Shown: positions 1 through 9,141 of the stretch, one piece after another
Layout of the letters: each line of letters starts with the position of its first letter
Position numbering within the stretch: the stretch's first letter is position 1
DNA from: Kluyvera intermedia
GTDB taxonomy: Bacteria > Pseudomonadota > Gammaproteobacteria > Enterobacterales > Enterobacteriaceae
Assembly (NCBI RefSeq): GCF_034424175.1
Contig: NZ_CP139986.1
Location: 3,906,001-3,970,000, forward strand
Reading direction: 5' to 3'
DNA: 64,000 nucleotides
The notes under the pieces: generated by a model
The model's input: the letters and a program-made list of their open reading frames with translations, nothing else
Told to the model about the DNA's origin: nothing
Databases searched by the model: none
Translations under genes and position numbers: made by a program

Positions 1-621
1 GTTATCAAGCGTCAACTGCCACGAACGGCGCGCGGTCATCGCCGCAACCTTCAACGTGAATTTCCCTTTCGCGAGCACCGCGCCCATGTCGTGATAACCC
101 TGCAAGACTTCGCTTGCGGAACCTTCAGGGCCATAGAGCATCGGCAAATTCTGCTTATTGGTACGACTGGCTGGGACGCTAAAAGCAGTGCCTTCGGCGT
201 CCACCATGTGTTGATCATTCCAACGCGCAATGGGCACATATTCAACCAGATGAATCTTCAATTCGTCCGGCCATTGTTTTCTTACGCTTGCCTGTTTAAT
301 CCAGGGTAGGCGTTCAATCTGACTTTGGACGATGTTCACGTCCTGAGTCATAAAGGTACCGGGCGATCCCAGCGCCAGGATGTTCTGTCGGATATCATCG
401 TTACGCGTGTAATGACGATCGCCAGTCACCACCAGTTTTGAGATAGGCAAACGTTGCGCATCTTCCATCCAGCCCAGCACGATCCAGCCGCTAACAAACA
501 CGGTACACAACACCGTCAGCAGGAAGATAATCCCCGCCAGACGCGTTCCATTATTGCGCCGTGAAGACTCATACTCATCTTCTTCTTCACGGTTGGGCGT
601 ATTCAGCGCAGCCTGCGACAT
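1..621 (-). CDS. ftsQ: Cell division protein FtsQ (5' part; gene runs off the window)
   Basis: Bitopic inner-membrane divisome protein that bridges early and late division proteins through FtsB and FtsL. The 207 codons present begin MSQAAL, one base after the ddlB stop, and stay open to the window edge. A short acidic and basic cytoplasmic tail that includes RRNNGTRLAG is followed by one hydrophobic membrane segment (about residues 28-48). A periplasmic POTRA-type region follows, with VVTGDRHYTRNDD and then the beta domain. The family is about 276 residues, so roughly a quarter of the C-terminus is missing. It is the last gene of the dcw run inside this window. The product is certain from order and sequence. 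Confidence 0.96.
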   Translation of the reverse strand, partial: MSQAALNTPNREEEDEYESSRRNNGTRLAGIIFLLTVLCTVFVSGWIVLGWMEDAQRLPISKLVVTGDRHYTRNDDIRQNILALGSPGTFMTQDVNIVQSQIERLPWIKQASVRKQWPDELKIHLVEYVPIARWNDQHMVDAEGTAFSVPASRTNKQNLPMLYGPEGSASEVLQGYHDMGAVLAKGKFTLKVAAMTARRSWQLTLDN

Positions 622-622
622 A

Positions 623-1543
623 TCACCCCGCTAGATCCAGAATTCGTACAACCAGCTGCGAGAAGCTCATTCCCGCCTGACGCGCCGCCATCGGAACCAG
701 ACTATGACTGGTCATCCCTGGTGACGTATTCGCCTCCAGCAGATAATACTGTCCATCATTGTCCTGCATCACATCAATACGCCCCCAGCCGCGACAGCCT
801 AAAACTTTCCAGGCTTTCAGTACCAGAGACTGCATTGCTGCTTCCTCGGTTGATTCTTCACAACCAGGGCAGAAATATTTTGTCTCATCAGAGAGATACT
901 TCGCTTCATAATCATAGAAGGTTCCAGCAGGTTGGATGCGAACTGACGGTAAAATTTCTTCACCGAGCACCGCAACCGTAAATTCTGGCCCACTGAGCCA
1001 TTTTTCCACCAGAACTTCGTCATCATGTTGAAACGCTTGTGCTAACGCCGTGGTCAATTGCTCACTCTCAGTGACTTTCGACATACCGACGCTTGAGCCT
1101 TCACGACTCGGTTTGACAATCAGCGGCAAGCCTAATTCAGCCACCTGGCTTAAAAGCTCATCAGTCAGTCCGCTTTCAAACATGTCGGAGGTGATTGCCA
1201 CCCAAGGCGCAACCGGCAGTCCAGCGCCCTGCCACAGCAATTTGCTGCGCAATTTGTCCATGGAAATCGCCGATGCCATGACGCCACTACCGGTATAAGG
1301 CAGTGAAATCAGCTCCAGAAGCCCTTGCAAGGTACCATCCTCGCCGCCACGGCCGTGAAGCGCAATAAACGCTTTCTTAAAACCCATGTTTTTCAATTGA
1401 GTAACATCGGTCTCTTTCGGGTCAACCGGATGAGCATTCACGCCCGCTTCACGCAACCCAGCCAACACTGCGGCGCCGGAGTTGAGCGAAACCTCGCGCT
1501 CAGCGGAAGTGCCGCCGAGAAGGACCGCGATTTTATCAGCCAT
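623..1543 (-). CDS. ddlB: D-alanine--D-alanine ligase B
   Basis: Cytoplasmic ATP-dependent ligase joining two D-alanines into the dipeptide that MurF adds to the peptidoglycan precursor. It has 306 residues, the same length as E. coli DdlB. An ATP-grasp protein: the N-terminal motif VLLGGTSAEREVSL (about residues 8-21), a central SREGSSVGM loop and a C-terminal EANTSPGMT metal/ATP segment are all visible. The start ATG lies inside the end of murC (8-nt overlap), implying coupled translation. The stop is one base before ftsQ. In E. coli, ftsQA promoters lie inside ddlB; I did not try to place them here. Confidence 0.98.
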   Translation of the reverse strand: MADKIAVLLGGTSAEREVSLNSGAAVLAGLREAGVNAHPVDPKETDVTQLKNMGFKKAFIALHGRGGEDGTLQGLLELISLPYTGSGVMASAISMDKLRSKLLWQGAGLPVAPWVAITSDMFESGLTDELLSQVAELGLPLIVKPSREGSSVGMSKVTESEQLTTALAQAFQHDDEVLVEKWLSGPEFTVAVLGEEILPSVRIQPAGTFYDYEAKYLSDETKYFCPGCEESTEEAAMQSLVLKAWKVLGCRGWGRIDVMQDNDGQYYLLEANTSPGMTSHSLVPMAARQAGMSFSQLVVRILDLAG

Positions 1544-3011
1544 GACGCGGTTCCTCCTGAGTTTGCGGCTTCAGTTTGATTTCAGCTAAGTTACGCGCGA
1601 TTTTACCAATATTTCCCGCGCCCTGAATTAAGACGAGATCATTACCCGTCAGCACTGAAGCCAGCATTTCTGGGACCTGCGCCGGGTCGGAGACCAGGAT
1701 AGGGTCCACTTTTCCACGACCACGAATGGTACGACACAGCGAGCGACTATCCGCCCCAGGAATCGGGGATTCACCGGCTGCGTAGACATCCAGCATCAAA
1801 AGCGCATCAACCTGGGTCAGCACGTGGGCGAAATCGTCGTACAGGTCGCGCGTACGGGTGTAACGGTGTGGCTGGAATACCATCACAAGTTTCTTGTCCG
1901 GCCAACCTGCACGTGCGGCTTTAATCGTGGCATCCACTTCCGTTGGGTGATGACCGTAATCATCAACCAGCATCGCCGTCCCCTCTTTGCCGTTAACTTC
2001 AGCCAGCGGATACTCACCTAGGAAATCAAAGCGACGCCCCGTGCCCTGGAAGCTTTCCAGCGCATGCAAAATAGCGTCGTCCTCAATCCCTTCTTCAGTC
2101 GCTACCGCGACAGCCGCTGCTGCATTCAGCGCGTTATGACGGCCAGGAGCATTCAGCGTCACGCGCAGATTCTCTTTATCCTGGCGTATCAGCGTAAAGT
2201 GCCCCTGAGGGCCAATCTGCTGGTAATCTTCGACGCGCACGTCAGCATCATCACTAAAGCCATAGGTGGTTGTCTGACGGCCCACGCGCGGCAATAGCTC
2301 GCGGATCACCGGATCGTCAACACACATCACGGCACGACCATAAAACGGCAAGTTATGCAGGAAATTAATAAACGTCTGCTTTAAATTTTCGAAGTCGCCC
2401 TGGTAGGTATCCATGTGGTCGGCTTCAATGTTGGTGACAATCGCCACCATCGGCTGCAGATGCAGGAACGACGCATCGCTCTCATCGGCTTCCGCAATGA
2501 GATAACGGCTATGGCCCAGACGCGCATGCACGCCCGCCGCCTTTACCAGACCGCCGTTGACGAACGTCGGATCAAGTCCTGCTTCCGCATAAATACTGGA
2601 AACCATCGCGGTAGTAGTGGTTTTCCCGTGCGTCCCGGCAATGGCGATACCGTGACGAAAACGCATCAGTTCTGCCAGCATCTCCGCGCGGCGGATCACC
2701 GGAATACGCGCTTCATGTGCTGCCACGATTTCCGGGTTATCGGCGGAAATCGCCGTCGAGACCACCACAACGCTCGCATTGAGAACGTTTTCCGGGCGAT
2801 GGTTGAAATAAATGGTGGCGCCCAACTTAGCCAACTGCTGCGTCACCGGGTTCGGCGCGAGATCGGAACCACTGATCTGATACCCTTCGTTGGCCAGAAC
2901 TTCGGCAATACCGCCCATTCCGGCGCCGCCGATGCCAACAAAGTGAATGTGCCGGACGCGACGCATCTCGGGCACGATAGAACGCAGTTTCGCCAGTTGT
3001 TGTGTATTCAT
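1536..3011 (-). CDS. murC: UDP-N-acetylmuramate--L-alanine ligase
   Basis: First Mur ligase: adds L-alanine to UDP-MurNAc with ATP in the cytoplasm. It has 491 residues, the usual length. Visible are the N-terminal Rossmann-like HFVGIGGAGMGG (about residues 23-34), the P-loop AGTHGKTTTT (about 125-134), a central NIEADHMD segment and the C-terminal FQPHRYTRT motif. A 53-nt gap separates it from murG, one of the few real gaps in this operon, and its end overlaps ddlB by 8 nt. Confidence 0.98.
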   Translation of the reverse strand: MNTQQLAKLRSIVPEMRRVRHIHFVGIGGAGMGGIAEVLANEGYQISGSDLAPNPVTQQLAKLGATIYFNHRPENVLNASVVVVSTAISADNPEIVAAHEARIPVIRRAEMLAELMRFRHGIAIAGTHGKTTTTAMVSSIYAEAGLDPTFVNGGLVKAAGVHARLGHSRYLIAEADESDASFLHLQPMVAIVTNIEADHMDTYQGDFENLKQTFINFLHNLPFYGRAVMCVDDPVIRELLPRVGRQTTTYGFSDDADVRVEDYQQIGPQGHFTLIRQDKENLRVTLNAPGRHNALNAAAAVAVATEEGIEDDAILHALESFQGTGRRFDFLGEYPLAEVNGKEGTAMLVDDYGHHPTEVDATIKAARAGWPDKKLVMVFQPHRYTRTRDLYDDFAHVLTQVDALLMLDVYAAGESPIPGADSRSLCRTIRGRGKVDPILVSDPAQVPEMLASVLTGNDLVLIQGAGNIGKIARNLAEIKLKPQTQEEPRHG

Positions 3012-3064
3012 TCTCTAAACGCCATCACTTCTACAATTCGGGCGACGCAAATGCGCCGCGATGA

Positions 3065-4132
3065 TTAAGCCTTTGCTGCCAGGCTCACTTCTTTCGCTAC
3101 CCGCTCGGTAGCGTCCGGGATCGCCGCCGCGCGAGCGCGTTCAGCCATCTCTAATAATGTGTTGCGATCCCAGCTTGCCAGGGTGTCGGCTACCGCTTGC
3201 GCAGTGAACTGAGGTTGTTCAAAAATTTTGGCCGCGCCCGCTTTTTCCAGCGGAAGCGCATTCCAGTACTGCTGCCGGTCTTTATGCTGGAATGGCACAA
3301 AGATCGCGGGCAGACCGGCGGCGGCAATTTCGCTCACCGTCAATGCACCGGAGCGGCACACTACCACGTCAGCCCATGCGTAAGCGGCCGCCATGTCATC
3401 GATAAATTCGGTCACTTTGTGTTGCGGTTGACCAGCATCGGCATAAGCTTGCTCCACGGTCTGCTGACCGCCTTTTCCGCTCTGATGCCAGATAGTGATC
3501 GTCTCTCCCAGCAGCGCTGCAACCTGCGGCAGCGTTTGATTCAGGACGCGTGCGCCCTGTGAACCGCCAATCACCAGCACTCGCACCGGGCCGTCGCGAC
3601 CGACCAGACGCTGTTGCGGCAGCGGTAACGCCAGCACATCTACGCGCACCGGGTTACCGACGACTTCAGCGTTAGCAAATGCACCGGGGAACGCCTGCAT
3701 CACTTTAGTGGCGATTTTTGCCAGCCACTTATTGGTCAAACCCGCAATACCGTTTTGCTCGTGCAGGACCACTGGAATACCCAGCGACCATGCCGCCAGA
3801 CCACCAGGGCCTGAAACATAACCGCCCATGCCCATCACCACGTCCGGCTTAAAGCGTTTCATGATGGCGCGAGCCTGACGCCAGGCGTTAAAAATACGCA
3901 TCGGCGCCAGCAATTGTGCTTTCAATCCCTTTCCGCGCAGCCCGGAGATATGAATGAAGTCGATTTCAATACCGTGTTTCGGTACTAAATCGGCTTCCAT
4001 ACGGTCAGCGGTTCCCAGCCAGCGTACCTGCCAGCCCTGTTCCATTAAATGGTGCGCAACCGCAAGCCCCGGGAACACATGTCCGCCCGTGCCGCCTGCC
4101 ATCACCATTAACCGCTTTGTTTGACCGCTCAT
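3065..4132 (-). CDS. murG: Lipid II synthase: UDP-GlcNAc--undecaprenyl-pyrophosphoryl-MurNAc-pentapeptide GlcNAc transferase
   Basis: Peripheral inner-membrane glycosyltransferase that adds GlcNAc to lipid I, giving lipid II. It has 355 residues, identical in length to E. coli MurG. The N-terminal glycine-rich GGTGGHVFPGLA (about residues 13-24) and the second-domain GGSQGARVLN loop are intact, as is the C-terminal QHKDRQQYWNA sugar-nucleotide site. Its start overlaps the ftsW stop by 4 nt. The order ftsW-murG-murC is the standard enteric one. Confidence 0.98.
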   Translation of the reverse strand: MSGQTKRLMVMAGGTGGHVFPGLAVAHHLMEQGWQVRWLGTADRMEADLVPKHGIEIDFIHISGLRGKGLKAQLLAPMRIFNAWRQARAIMKRFKPDVVMGMGGYVSGPGGLAAWSLGIPVVLHEQNGIAGLTNKWLAKIATKVMQAFPGAFANAEVVGNPVRVDVLALPLPQQRLVGRDGPVRVLVIGGSQGARVLNQTLPQVAALLGETITIWHQSGKGGQQTVEQAYADAGQPQHKVTEFIDDMAAAYAWADVVVCRSGALTVSEIAAAGLPAIFVPFQHKDRQQYWNALPLEKAGAAKIFEQPQFTAQAVADTLASWDRNTLLEMAERARAAAIPDATERVAKEVSLAAKA

Positions 4133-5388
4133 CGTGAACCTCGGGTAAACGCCTGGGCTTTCTCCAGACGCGTTTCATAATCAATTCGTAACAAGAACAT
4201 AATCGCCGTCGACATAATCAGCAGACTGGAGCCGCCGTAACTTATCAACGGCAGGGTCAGACCTTTGGTCGGTAACATACCAGCCGCTGCCCCAACGTTT
4301 ACCAACGCCTGGAAGCTGAACCATACGCCGATGGCGCAAGCCAGGAAGCCTGAGAAACGTTGGTTGATTTCCAGCGCTTTGCGACCGATGGACATGGCGC
4401 GGAAAGCGACGAAGAATACCATTAAAAGGGCCAGTACCACACCGATATAACCCAATTCCTCGCCGATGATGGCGAAGATAAAGTCGGTATGGGCTTCCGG
4501 CAGATACTCTAATTTTTGTACCGAGTTGCCTAAGCCCTGCCCCCACATTTCGCCGCGACCGAAGGCCATTAGCGATTGTGTCAGCTGGTAGCCGCTACCG
4601 AATGGATCTTCCCACGGGTTCCAGAAGGAGGTCACGCGGCGAATACGGTACGGTTCGGCTAAGATCAGCAGCACCACCGCAGACATCCCCATACCGATGA
4701 TGGCGATGAACTGCCACAGCTTGGCACCGGCTAAGAACAGCATCGCCAGTGTGGTCACGAACAGCACCACCACGGTACCGAGGTCAGGCTGCGCCAGCAG
4801 TAAAATCGCCAGCACGAAAATCACGCCCATCGGCTTTAAGAAGCCACGCAGGTTGTTACGCACTTCGTCCGCTTTGCGCACCAGATAGTTGGCGATGTAG
4901 CAAAACAGCGACAGCTTGGTCAGCTCAGCAGGCTGAATACGCAGCGGGCCAAAGGCAATCCAACGCGATGCCCCGTTAACCGAGCTACCTACCACCAGTA
5001 CAATCAGCAACATACCAATCGAGGCAATCAGCATAAAGGTACTATGGCGCTGCCAGAACGACATCGGCAAACGTAAGGTAATCAGTGATAAGCCAAGCGC
5101 CAGCAGCAGGTACAGGCCATCACGTTTGGCGAACAGGAACGGATCGTTCGCCAGACGTTGTCCCACCGGCATCGACGCCGAGGTCACCATGATAAAACCA
5201 ATCGCCGCAAGACCTAACGTCAGCCACAGCAGCATACGGTCGTACATAATCAGGCTGTCAGAGTCTTTCTCCCGAGAGCCCATCACCCAGCCTTTCAGCG
5301 CGGCAAAAATCCATGCGAAAACACGCATGCCCGGCAGACGCGGCAACCTCAGTTGAGGCAATCTCAGGCGCGGGAGCGATAAACGCAT
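4129..5388 (-). CDS. ftsW: SEDS peptidoglycan glycosyltransferase of the divisome, FtsW
   Basis: Polytopic SEDS protein that polymerises septal lipid II together with the transpeptidase FtsI. The 419 residues carry about ten membrane segments. The conserved QPDLGT, PEAHTDFIFA and LPLISYGGSS motifs are present. I chose the ATG whose A is the last base of the murD TGA (1-nt overlap); an in-frame TTG one codon earlier is less likely. The protein is about 5 residues longer than E. coli FtsW because the basic cytoplasmic N-terminus repeats an LRLPxLRLP-type unit. Function is certain; the meaning of the extra repeat is unknown. Confidence 0.97.
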   Translation of the reverse strand: MRLSLPRLRLPQLRLPRLPGMRVFAWIFAALKGWVMGSREKDSDSLIMYDRMLLWLTLGLAAIGFIMVTSASMPVGQRLANDPFLFAKRDGLYLLLALGLSLITLRLPMSFWQRHSTFMLIASIGMLLIVLVVGSSVNGASRWIAFGPLRIQPAELTKLSLFCYIANYLVRKADEVRNNLRGFLKPMGVIFVLAILLLAQPDLGTVVVLFVTTLAMLFLAGAKLWQFIAIIGMGMSAVVLLILAEPYRIRRVTSFWNPWEDPFGSGYQLTQSLMAFGRGEMWGQGLGNSVQKLEYLPEAHTDFIFAIIGEELGYIGVVLALLMVFFVAFRAMSIGRKALEINQRFSGFLACAIGVWFSFQALVNVGAAAGMLPTKGLTLPLISYGGSSLLIMSTAIMFLLRIDYETRLEKAQAFTRGSR

Positions 5389-6704
5389 CAACCTAACTCC
5401 TTCGCCAGACGAGCAAACACGTCACCGCGTTGCTCAAAACTTTTAAACTGATCGAGGCTGGCACAGGCAGGCGACAGCAACACCATATCGCCACTTTTCA
5501 CCTGAGGCGCGAGCAGACGCATTGCCTGTTCCATGGTGTCAGTCTGTGTAGCCACTTCTGGACGAAGTGCGGCCAGTTCACCGCCGTCACGGCCAAAGCA
5601 GTACAGACGAACGTTGTCGCCGGTCAGATAACGTTGCAGCGGCGCGAAATCAGCAGATTTACCATCGCCGCCCAGCAGCAGGTGCAGCGTTCCGTCCACA
5701 TGCAGGCCATTTAACGCAGCCTCGGTGCTCCCGACGTTGGTTGCCTTGGAGTCGTTGATCCAGCGCACGCCGTTATGTTCCAGCACAATCTGAAAACGGT
5801 GAGCCAGCCCGGTAAAGGTGGTCAGCGCTTTCAGACTCGTCGCACGTGGCAGGCCAACGGCATCCGCCAGCGCCAATGCCGCCAGGGCATTGCTGTAGTT
5901 ATGCTGGCCGGTGAGCGGCATCTCTTTGACGTTCAGAACTTTTTCACCCTTCACGCGCAGCCAGGTTTCGCCCTGTTGGCGGTTAAGGTGATAGTCGCCC
6001 ACATCCACGCCAAAGCTTACGCAGCGTTCGTCGGCACCGCGTACCGGCATGGTCAGGCCATCGTCGGCGTTAACTACGCAGATTTTGGCATTTTCATACA
6101 CGCGCAGTTTCGCCGCACGGTACTGCTGTAATCCCAGCGGATAGCGATCCATATGATCTTCAGTGACGTTTAAGATCGTCGCAGCCGTCGCACGCAGGCT
6201 GCTGGTCGTTTCCAACTGGAAGCTTGAGAGTTCAAGGACGTATAATTCGCGAGCGGGATCTAAAAGCATCAGCGCTGGCAGACCAATATTGCCACCAACA
6301 CCGACATTTACGCCTGCCGCTTTCGCCATTTCACCCACCAGCGTGGTGACGGTACTTTTACCGTTCGAGCCGGTAATCGCCACAATCGGCGCCTGTGCTT
6401 CACGGCAGAACAGTTCGATATCACCAACGATTTCAATACCCGCATCCGCCGCACGAGACAGTGCCGGGTGCGCCAGTGCAATACCGGGGCTGGCGACGAT
6501 AAGGTCAGCCGCCATCAGCCAGTCTTCATTCAGACTACCGACGTAACGCTCTACCGTTTCCGGCAGTTTATCCAGACCGGGTGGCGTCGCTCGGGTATCC
6601 ATGACGCGCGGCGTCACGTTCTGCGCAAGGAAGAAATCCACGCAGGACAGCCCGGTCAGTCCAAGACCAATGATGACGACGTTTTTACCCAGATAATCTG
6701 CCAT
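5388..6704 (-). CDS. murD: UDP-N-acetylmuramoyl-L-alanine--D-glutamate ligase
   Basis: Second Mur ligase: adds D-glutamate to UDP-MurNAc-L-Ala. It has 438 residues, as in E. coli. The N-terminal uridine-binding Rossmann fold (VVIIGLGLTGLSC), the P-loop ITGSNGKST (about residues 110-118), NVTEDHMDRY and the C-terminal LLSPACASLDQF are visible. It follows mraY after a 2-nt gap and touches ftsW by one base, so all three are expected on one coupled message. Confidence 0.98.
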   Translation of the reverse strand: MADYLGKNVVIIGLGLTGLSCVDFFLAQNVTPRVMDTRATPPGLDKLPETVERYVGSLNEDWLMAADLIVASPGIALAHPALSRAADAGIEIVGDIELFCREAQAPIVAITGSNGKSTVTTLVGEMAKAAGVNVGVGGNIGLPALMLLDPARELYVLELSSFQLETTSSLRATAATILNVTEDHMDRYPLGLQQYRAAKLRVYENAKICVVNADDGLTMPVRGADERCVSFGVDVGDYHLNRQQGETWLRVKGEKVLNVKEMPLTGQHNYSNALAALALADAVGLPRATSLKALTTFTGLAHRFQIVLEHNGVRWINDSKATNVGSTEAALNGLHVDGTLHLLLGGDGKSADFAPLQRYLTGDNVRLYCFGRDGGELAALRPEVATQTDTMEQAMRLLAPQVKSGDMVLLSPACASLDQFKSFEQRGDVFARLAKELG

Positions 6705-6706
6705 GA

Positions 6707-7789
6707 TTAACGTACCTTCAGCGTTGCCAGGCCAATCAGCACCAGCATCAGCGAAATAATCCAGAAGCGCACGATGACGCGCGGTTCCGGCCAGCCTTTC
6801 AGTTCATAGTGGTGATGAATCGGTGCCATCCGGAAGATGCGCTGACCGCGCAGCTTGAAGGAACCGACCTGCAAAATAACCGACAGAGTCTCTACCACGA
6901 AGACGCCGCCCATGATCACCAACAGGAATTCCTGGCGCAGCAGCACGGCAATAATGCCCAACGCACCGCCGAGTGCCAGCGAGCCAACGTCGCCCATGAA
7001 GACCTGCGCCGGATAAGTGTTGAACCACAGGAAGCCTAAGCCCGCACCAACGATCGCCGTACAGACAATCACCAACTCCCCCGCGTGACGCAGGTAAGGA
7101 ATATGCAAATAGCTGGCAAAGTTCATGTTGCCGGTCGCCCACGCCACCAGCGCAAAGCCCGCCGCCACAAACACGGTTGGCATGATAGCCAGACCGTCGA
7201 GGCCATCGGTCAGGTTGACCGCGTTGCCGGTACCGACGATAACGAAATAGGCGAGCAGAACGTAGAACAGACCCAGCTGCGGCATCACGTCTTTAAAGAA
7301 CGGCACCACCAGTTCGGTCGCGGGCGTATCTTTGCCAGCCAGATACAGCGCGAAGGCCACGCCTAACGCAATCACCGACATCCAGAAATATTTCCAGCGG
7401 GCAATCAGGCCTTTGGTGTCTTTACGCACCACTTTGCGGTAATCGTCGACAAAACCAATAATTCCGTAACCGATAAGTACCGTCAGTACGCACCATACAT
7501 ACGGGTTAGAGGGGTAAGCCCACAGCAACACGGAAACGGTAATGGCGGTCAGGATCATGATCCCGCCCATGGTTGGGGTGCCGCGTTTACTGAAGTGTGA
7601 TTCTGGACCGTCGTTACGCACAACCTGACCAAAGGACATTTTTTGCAAGCGGGCGATCATGCGCGGGCCCATCCACAAAGAGATGAACAGCGCGGTCAGC
7701 AGGCTGACGATGGCGCGAAACGTCAGATAGGAAAAGACGTTAAAGCCAGAATAATATTTGACCAAATGTTCGGCCAGCCATACTAACAT
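6707..7789 (-). CDS. mraY: Phospho-N-acetylmuramoyl-pentapeptide transferase (lipid I synthase)
   Basis: Integral membrane enzyme that transfers phospho-MurNAc-pentapeptide to undecaprenyl phosphate. It has 360 residues, the standard length, and about ten membrane segments. Signature pieces are GTPTMGG (about residues 69-75), GFVDDYRK, NAVNLTDGLDGLA (about 190-202) and MAPIHHHYE near the C-terminus. The two aspartate clusters and the histidine loop are the known Mg2+ and nucleotide sites. It overlaps the end of murF by 7 nt. Confidence 0.98.
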   Translation of the reverse strand: MLVWLAEHLVKYYSGFNVFSYLTFRAIVSLLTALFISLWMGPRMIARLQKMSFGQVVRNDGPESHFSKRGTPTMGGIMILTAITVSVLLWAYPSNPYVWCVLTVLIGYGIIGFVDDYRKVVRKDTKGLIARWKYFWMSVIALGVAFALYLAGKDTPATELVVPFFKDVMPQLGLFYVLLAYFVIVGTGNAVNLTDGLDGLAIMPTVFVAAGFALVAWATGNMNFASYLHIPYLRHAGELVIVCTAIVGAGLGFLWFNTYPAQVFMGDVGSLALGGALGIIAVLLRQEFLLVIMGGVFVVETLSVILQVGSFKLRGQRIFRMAPIHHHYELKGWPEPRVIVRFWIISLMLVLIGLATLKVR

Positions 7790-9141
7790 GTCCCGATCTC
7801 CTGTAATGCGCGTACAACCTGTTCCATGGCGGCACTGCGTGATCCTTTCACCAGAATGGTGATAGTTTTATGTTCGTTAATCAGCGTGTTAAGGCGTGCA
7901 ATTGCCGAGGCCTTCTCGGTGAAATGCTCTCCTGCCCCGCTGGCAGCACTGATTGCCTGGCTTAATGTGCCAACGCTCAGTACGCGGTCGATACCCGCGG
8001 CTTTTGCCGCAGCACCGATCTGAATATGACAATCTTCACTTTCCGCACCCAGCTCTGCCATATCACCGACAACCAGCACGCGGTAGCCCGGCATTTCAGA
8101 CAGCACCTGCACCGCTGCGGTCATTGAACCGACGTTCGCGTTGTAGGAGTCATCCAACAGCAGTTGAGTTTCCGACAACTGAATCGGGAATAAACGCCCC
8201 GGAACCGCTTTAAGCTGCGCTAATCCGGCTTTCACCGCATTTAAATCGGCTCCCACCGCCGTCGCCAGCGCGGTTGCGGCCAGCGCATTAGCGATGTTAT
8301 GACGACCCGGCAGTGGCAAAAGTACCTCTGTGTTGCCATTCGGCGTATGCAGCGTGAAGACGGTGCCCTGTACGGTAATACGGATATCGCTCGCGCTAAA
8401 ATCGCTGTCAGCCGCATCCGGCGAGAAGCGCCAGACGCGACGATCGCCAATGATCTGCTGCCAGTTTGCCCAATCGTTGTTATCCGCATTCAGGATCGCA
8501 ACGCCGCTTTCCGACAGGCCGGAGAAAATCTCCCCTTTGGCCTTCGCAACACCCGCTAATGAGCCAAAACCTTCCAGATGCGCTGCCGCCAGGTTATTCA
8601 CCAGCGCCGCTTCCGGAAGGGTCAGCCCCACGGTCCAGGCAATTTCACCCTGGTGGTTTGCCCCTAACTCAATCACCGCAAACTGATGTTCCGGCGTCAG
8701 GCGCAGTAATGTCATCGGCACGCCGATGTCATTATTAAGGTTGCCTGCGGTATAAAGCGTGTTGCCGCACTGTGCCAAAATAGCGGCGGTCATCTCTTTT
8801 ACCGACGTTTTGCCGGAAGAACCGGTCAGCGCCACAACGCGTGCCGGAACCTGTTGACGAACCCAGGCCGCCAGTTCACCGAAAGCCAGACGGGTATCGC
8901 TGACCACCAGTTGTGGCAGATTGATATCCAGCTTACGGCTGACTAACAGCGCGCCCGCGCCGTTATCCTTGGCGGTTTGCGCAAAATCGTGCGCATCAAA
9001 ACGTTCACCTCTCAGCGCCACAAACAGGCAACCCGCAGTGATTTTACGGGTGTCGGTGGTGACGTCTTCAATCAGCAGATCGTCACCCACAAGTTCAGCG
9101 TTAAGTACGCCGGAAAGCTGGCTTAGCGTTACGCCAATCAT
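7783..9141 (-). CDS. murF: UDP-MurNAc-tripeptide--D-alanyl-D-alanine ligase
   Basis: Last cytoplasmic Mur ligase: adds the D-Ala-D-Ala dipeptide made by DdlB. It has 452 residues, the same as E. coli. The N-terminal domain binds the UDP substrate (TTDTRKI, GERFDAHDF). The ATPase core carries ALTGSSGKTSVKEM (about residues 104-117) and LGANHQGEI, and the C-terminal domain has DDSYNANVGSM. The start overlaps the murE stop by 4 nt and the end overlaps mraY by 7 nt. Confidence 0.98.
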   Translation of the reverse strand: MIGVTLSQLSGVLNAELVGDDLLIEDVTTDTRKITAGCLFVALRGERFDAHDFAQTAKDNGAGALLVSRKLDINLPQLVVSDTRLAFGELAAWVRQQVPARVVALTGSSGKTSVKEMTAAILAQCGNTLYTAGNLNNDIGVPMTLLRLTPEHQFAVIELGANHQGEIAWTVGLTLPEAALVNNLAAAHLEGFGSLAGVAKAKGEIFSGLSESGVAILNADNNDWANWQQIIGDRRVWRFSPDAADSDFSASDIRITVQGTVFTLHTPNGNTEVLLPLPGRHNIANALAATALATAVGADLNAVKAGLAQLKAVPGRLFPIQLSETQLLLDDSYNANVGSMTAAVQVLSEMPGYRVLVVGDMAELGAESEDCHIQIGAAAKAAGIDRVLSVGTLSQAISAASGAGEHFTEKASAIARLNTLINEHKTITILVKGSRSAAMEQVVRALQEIGTC

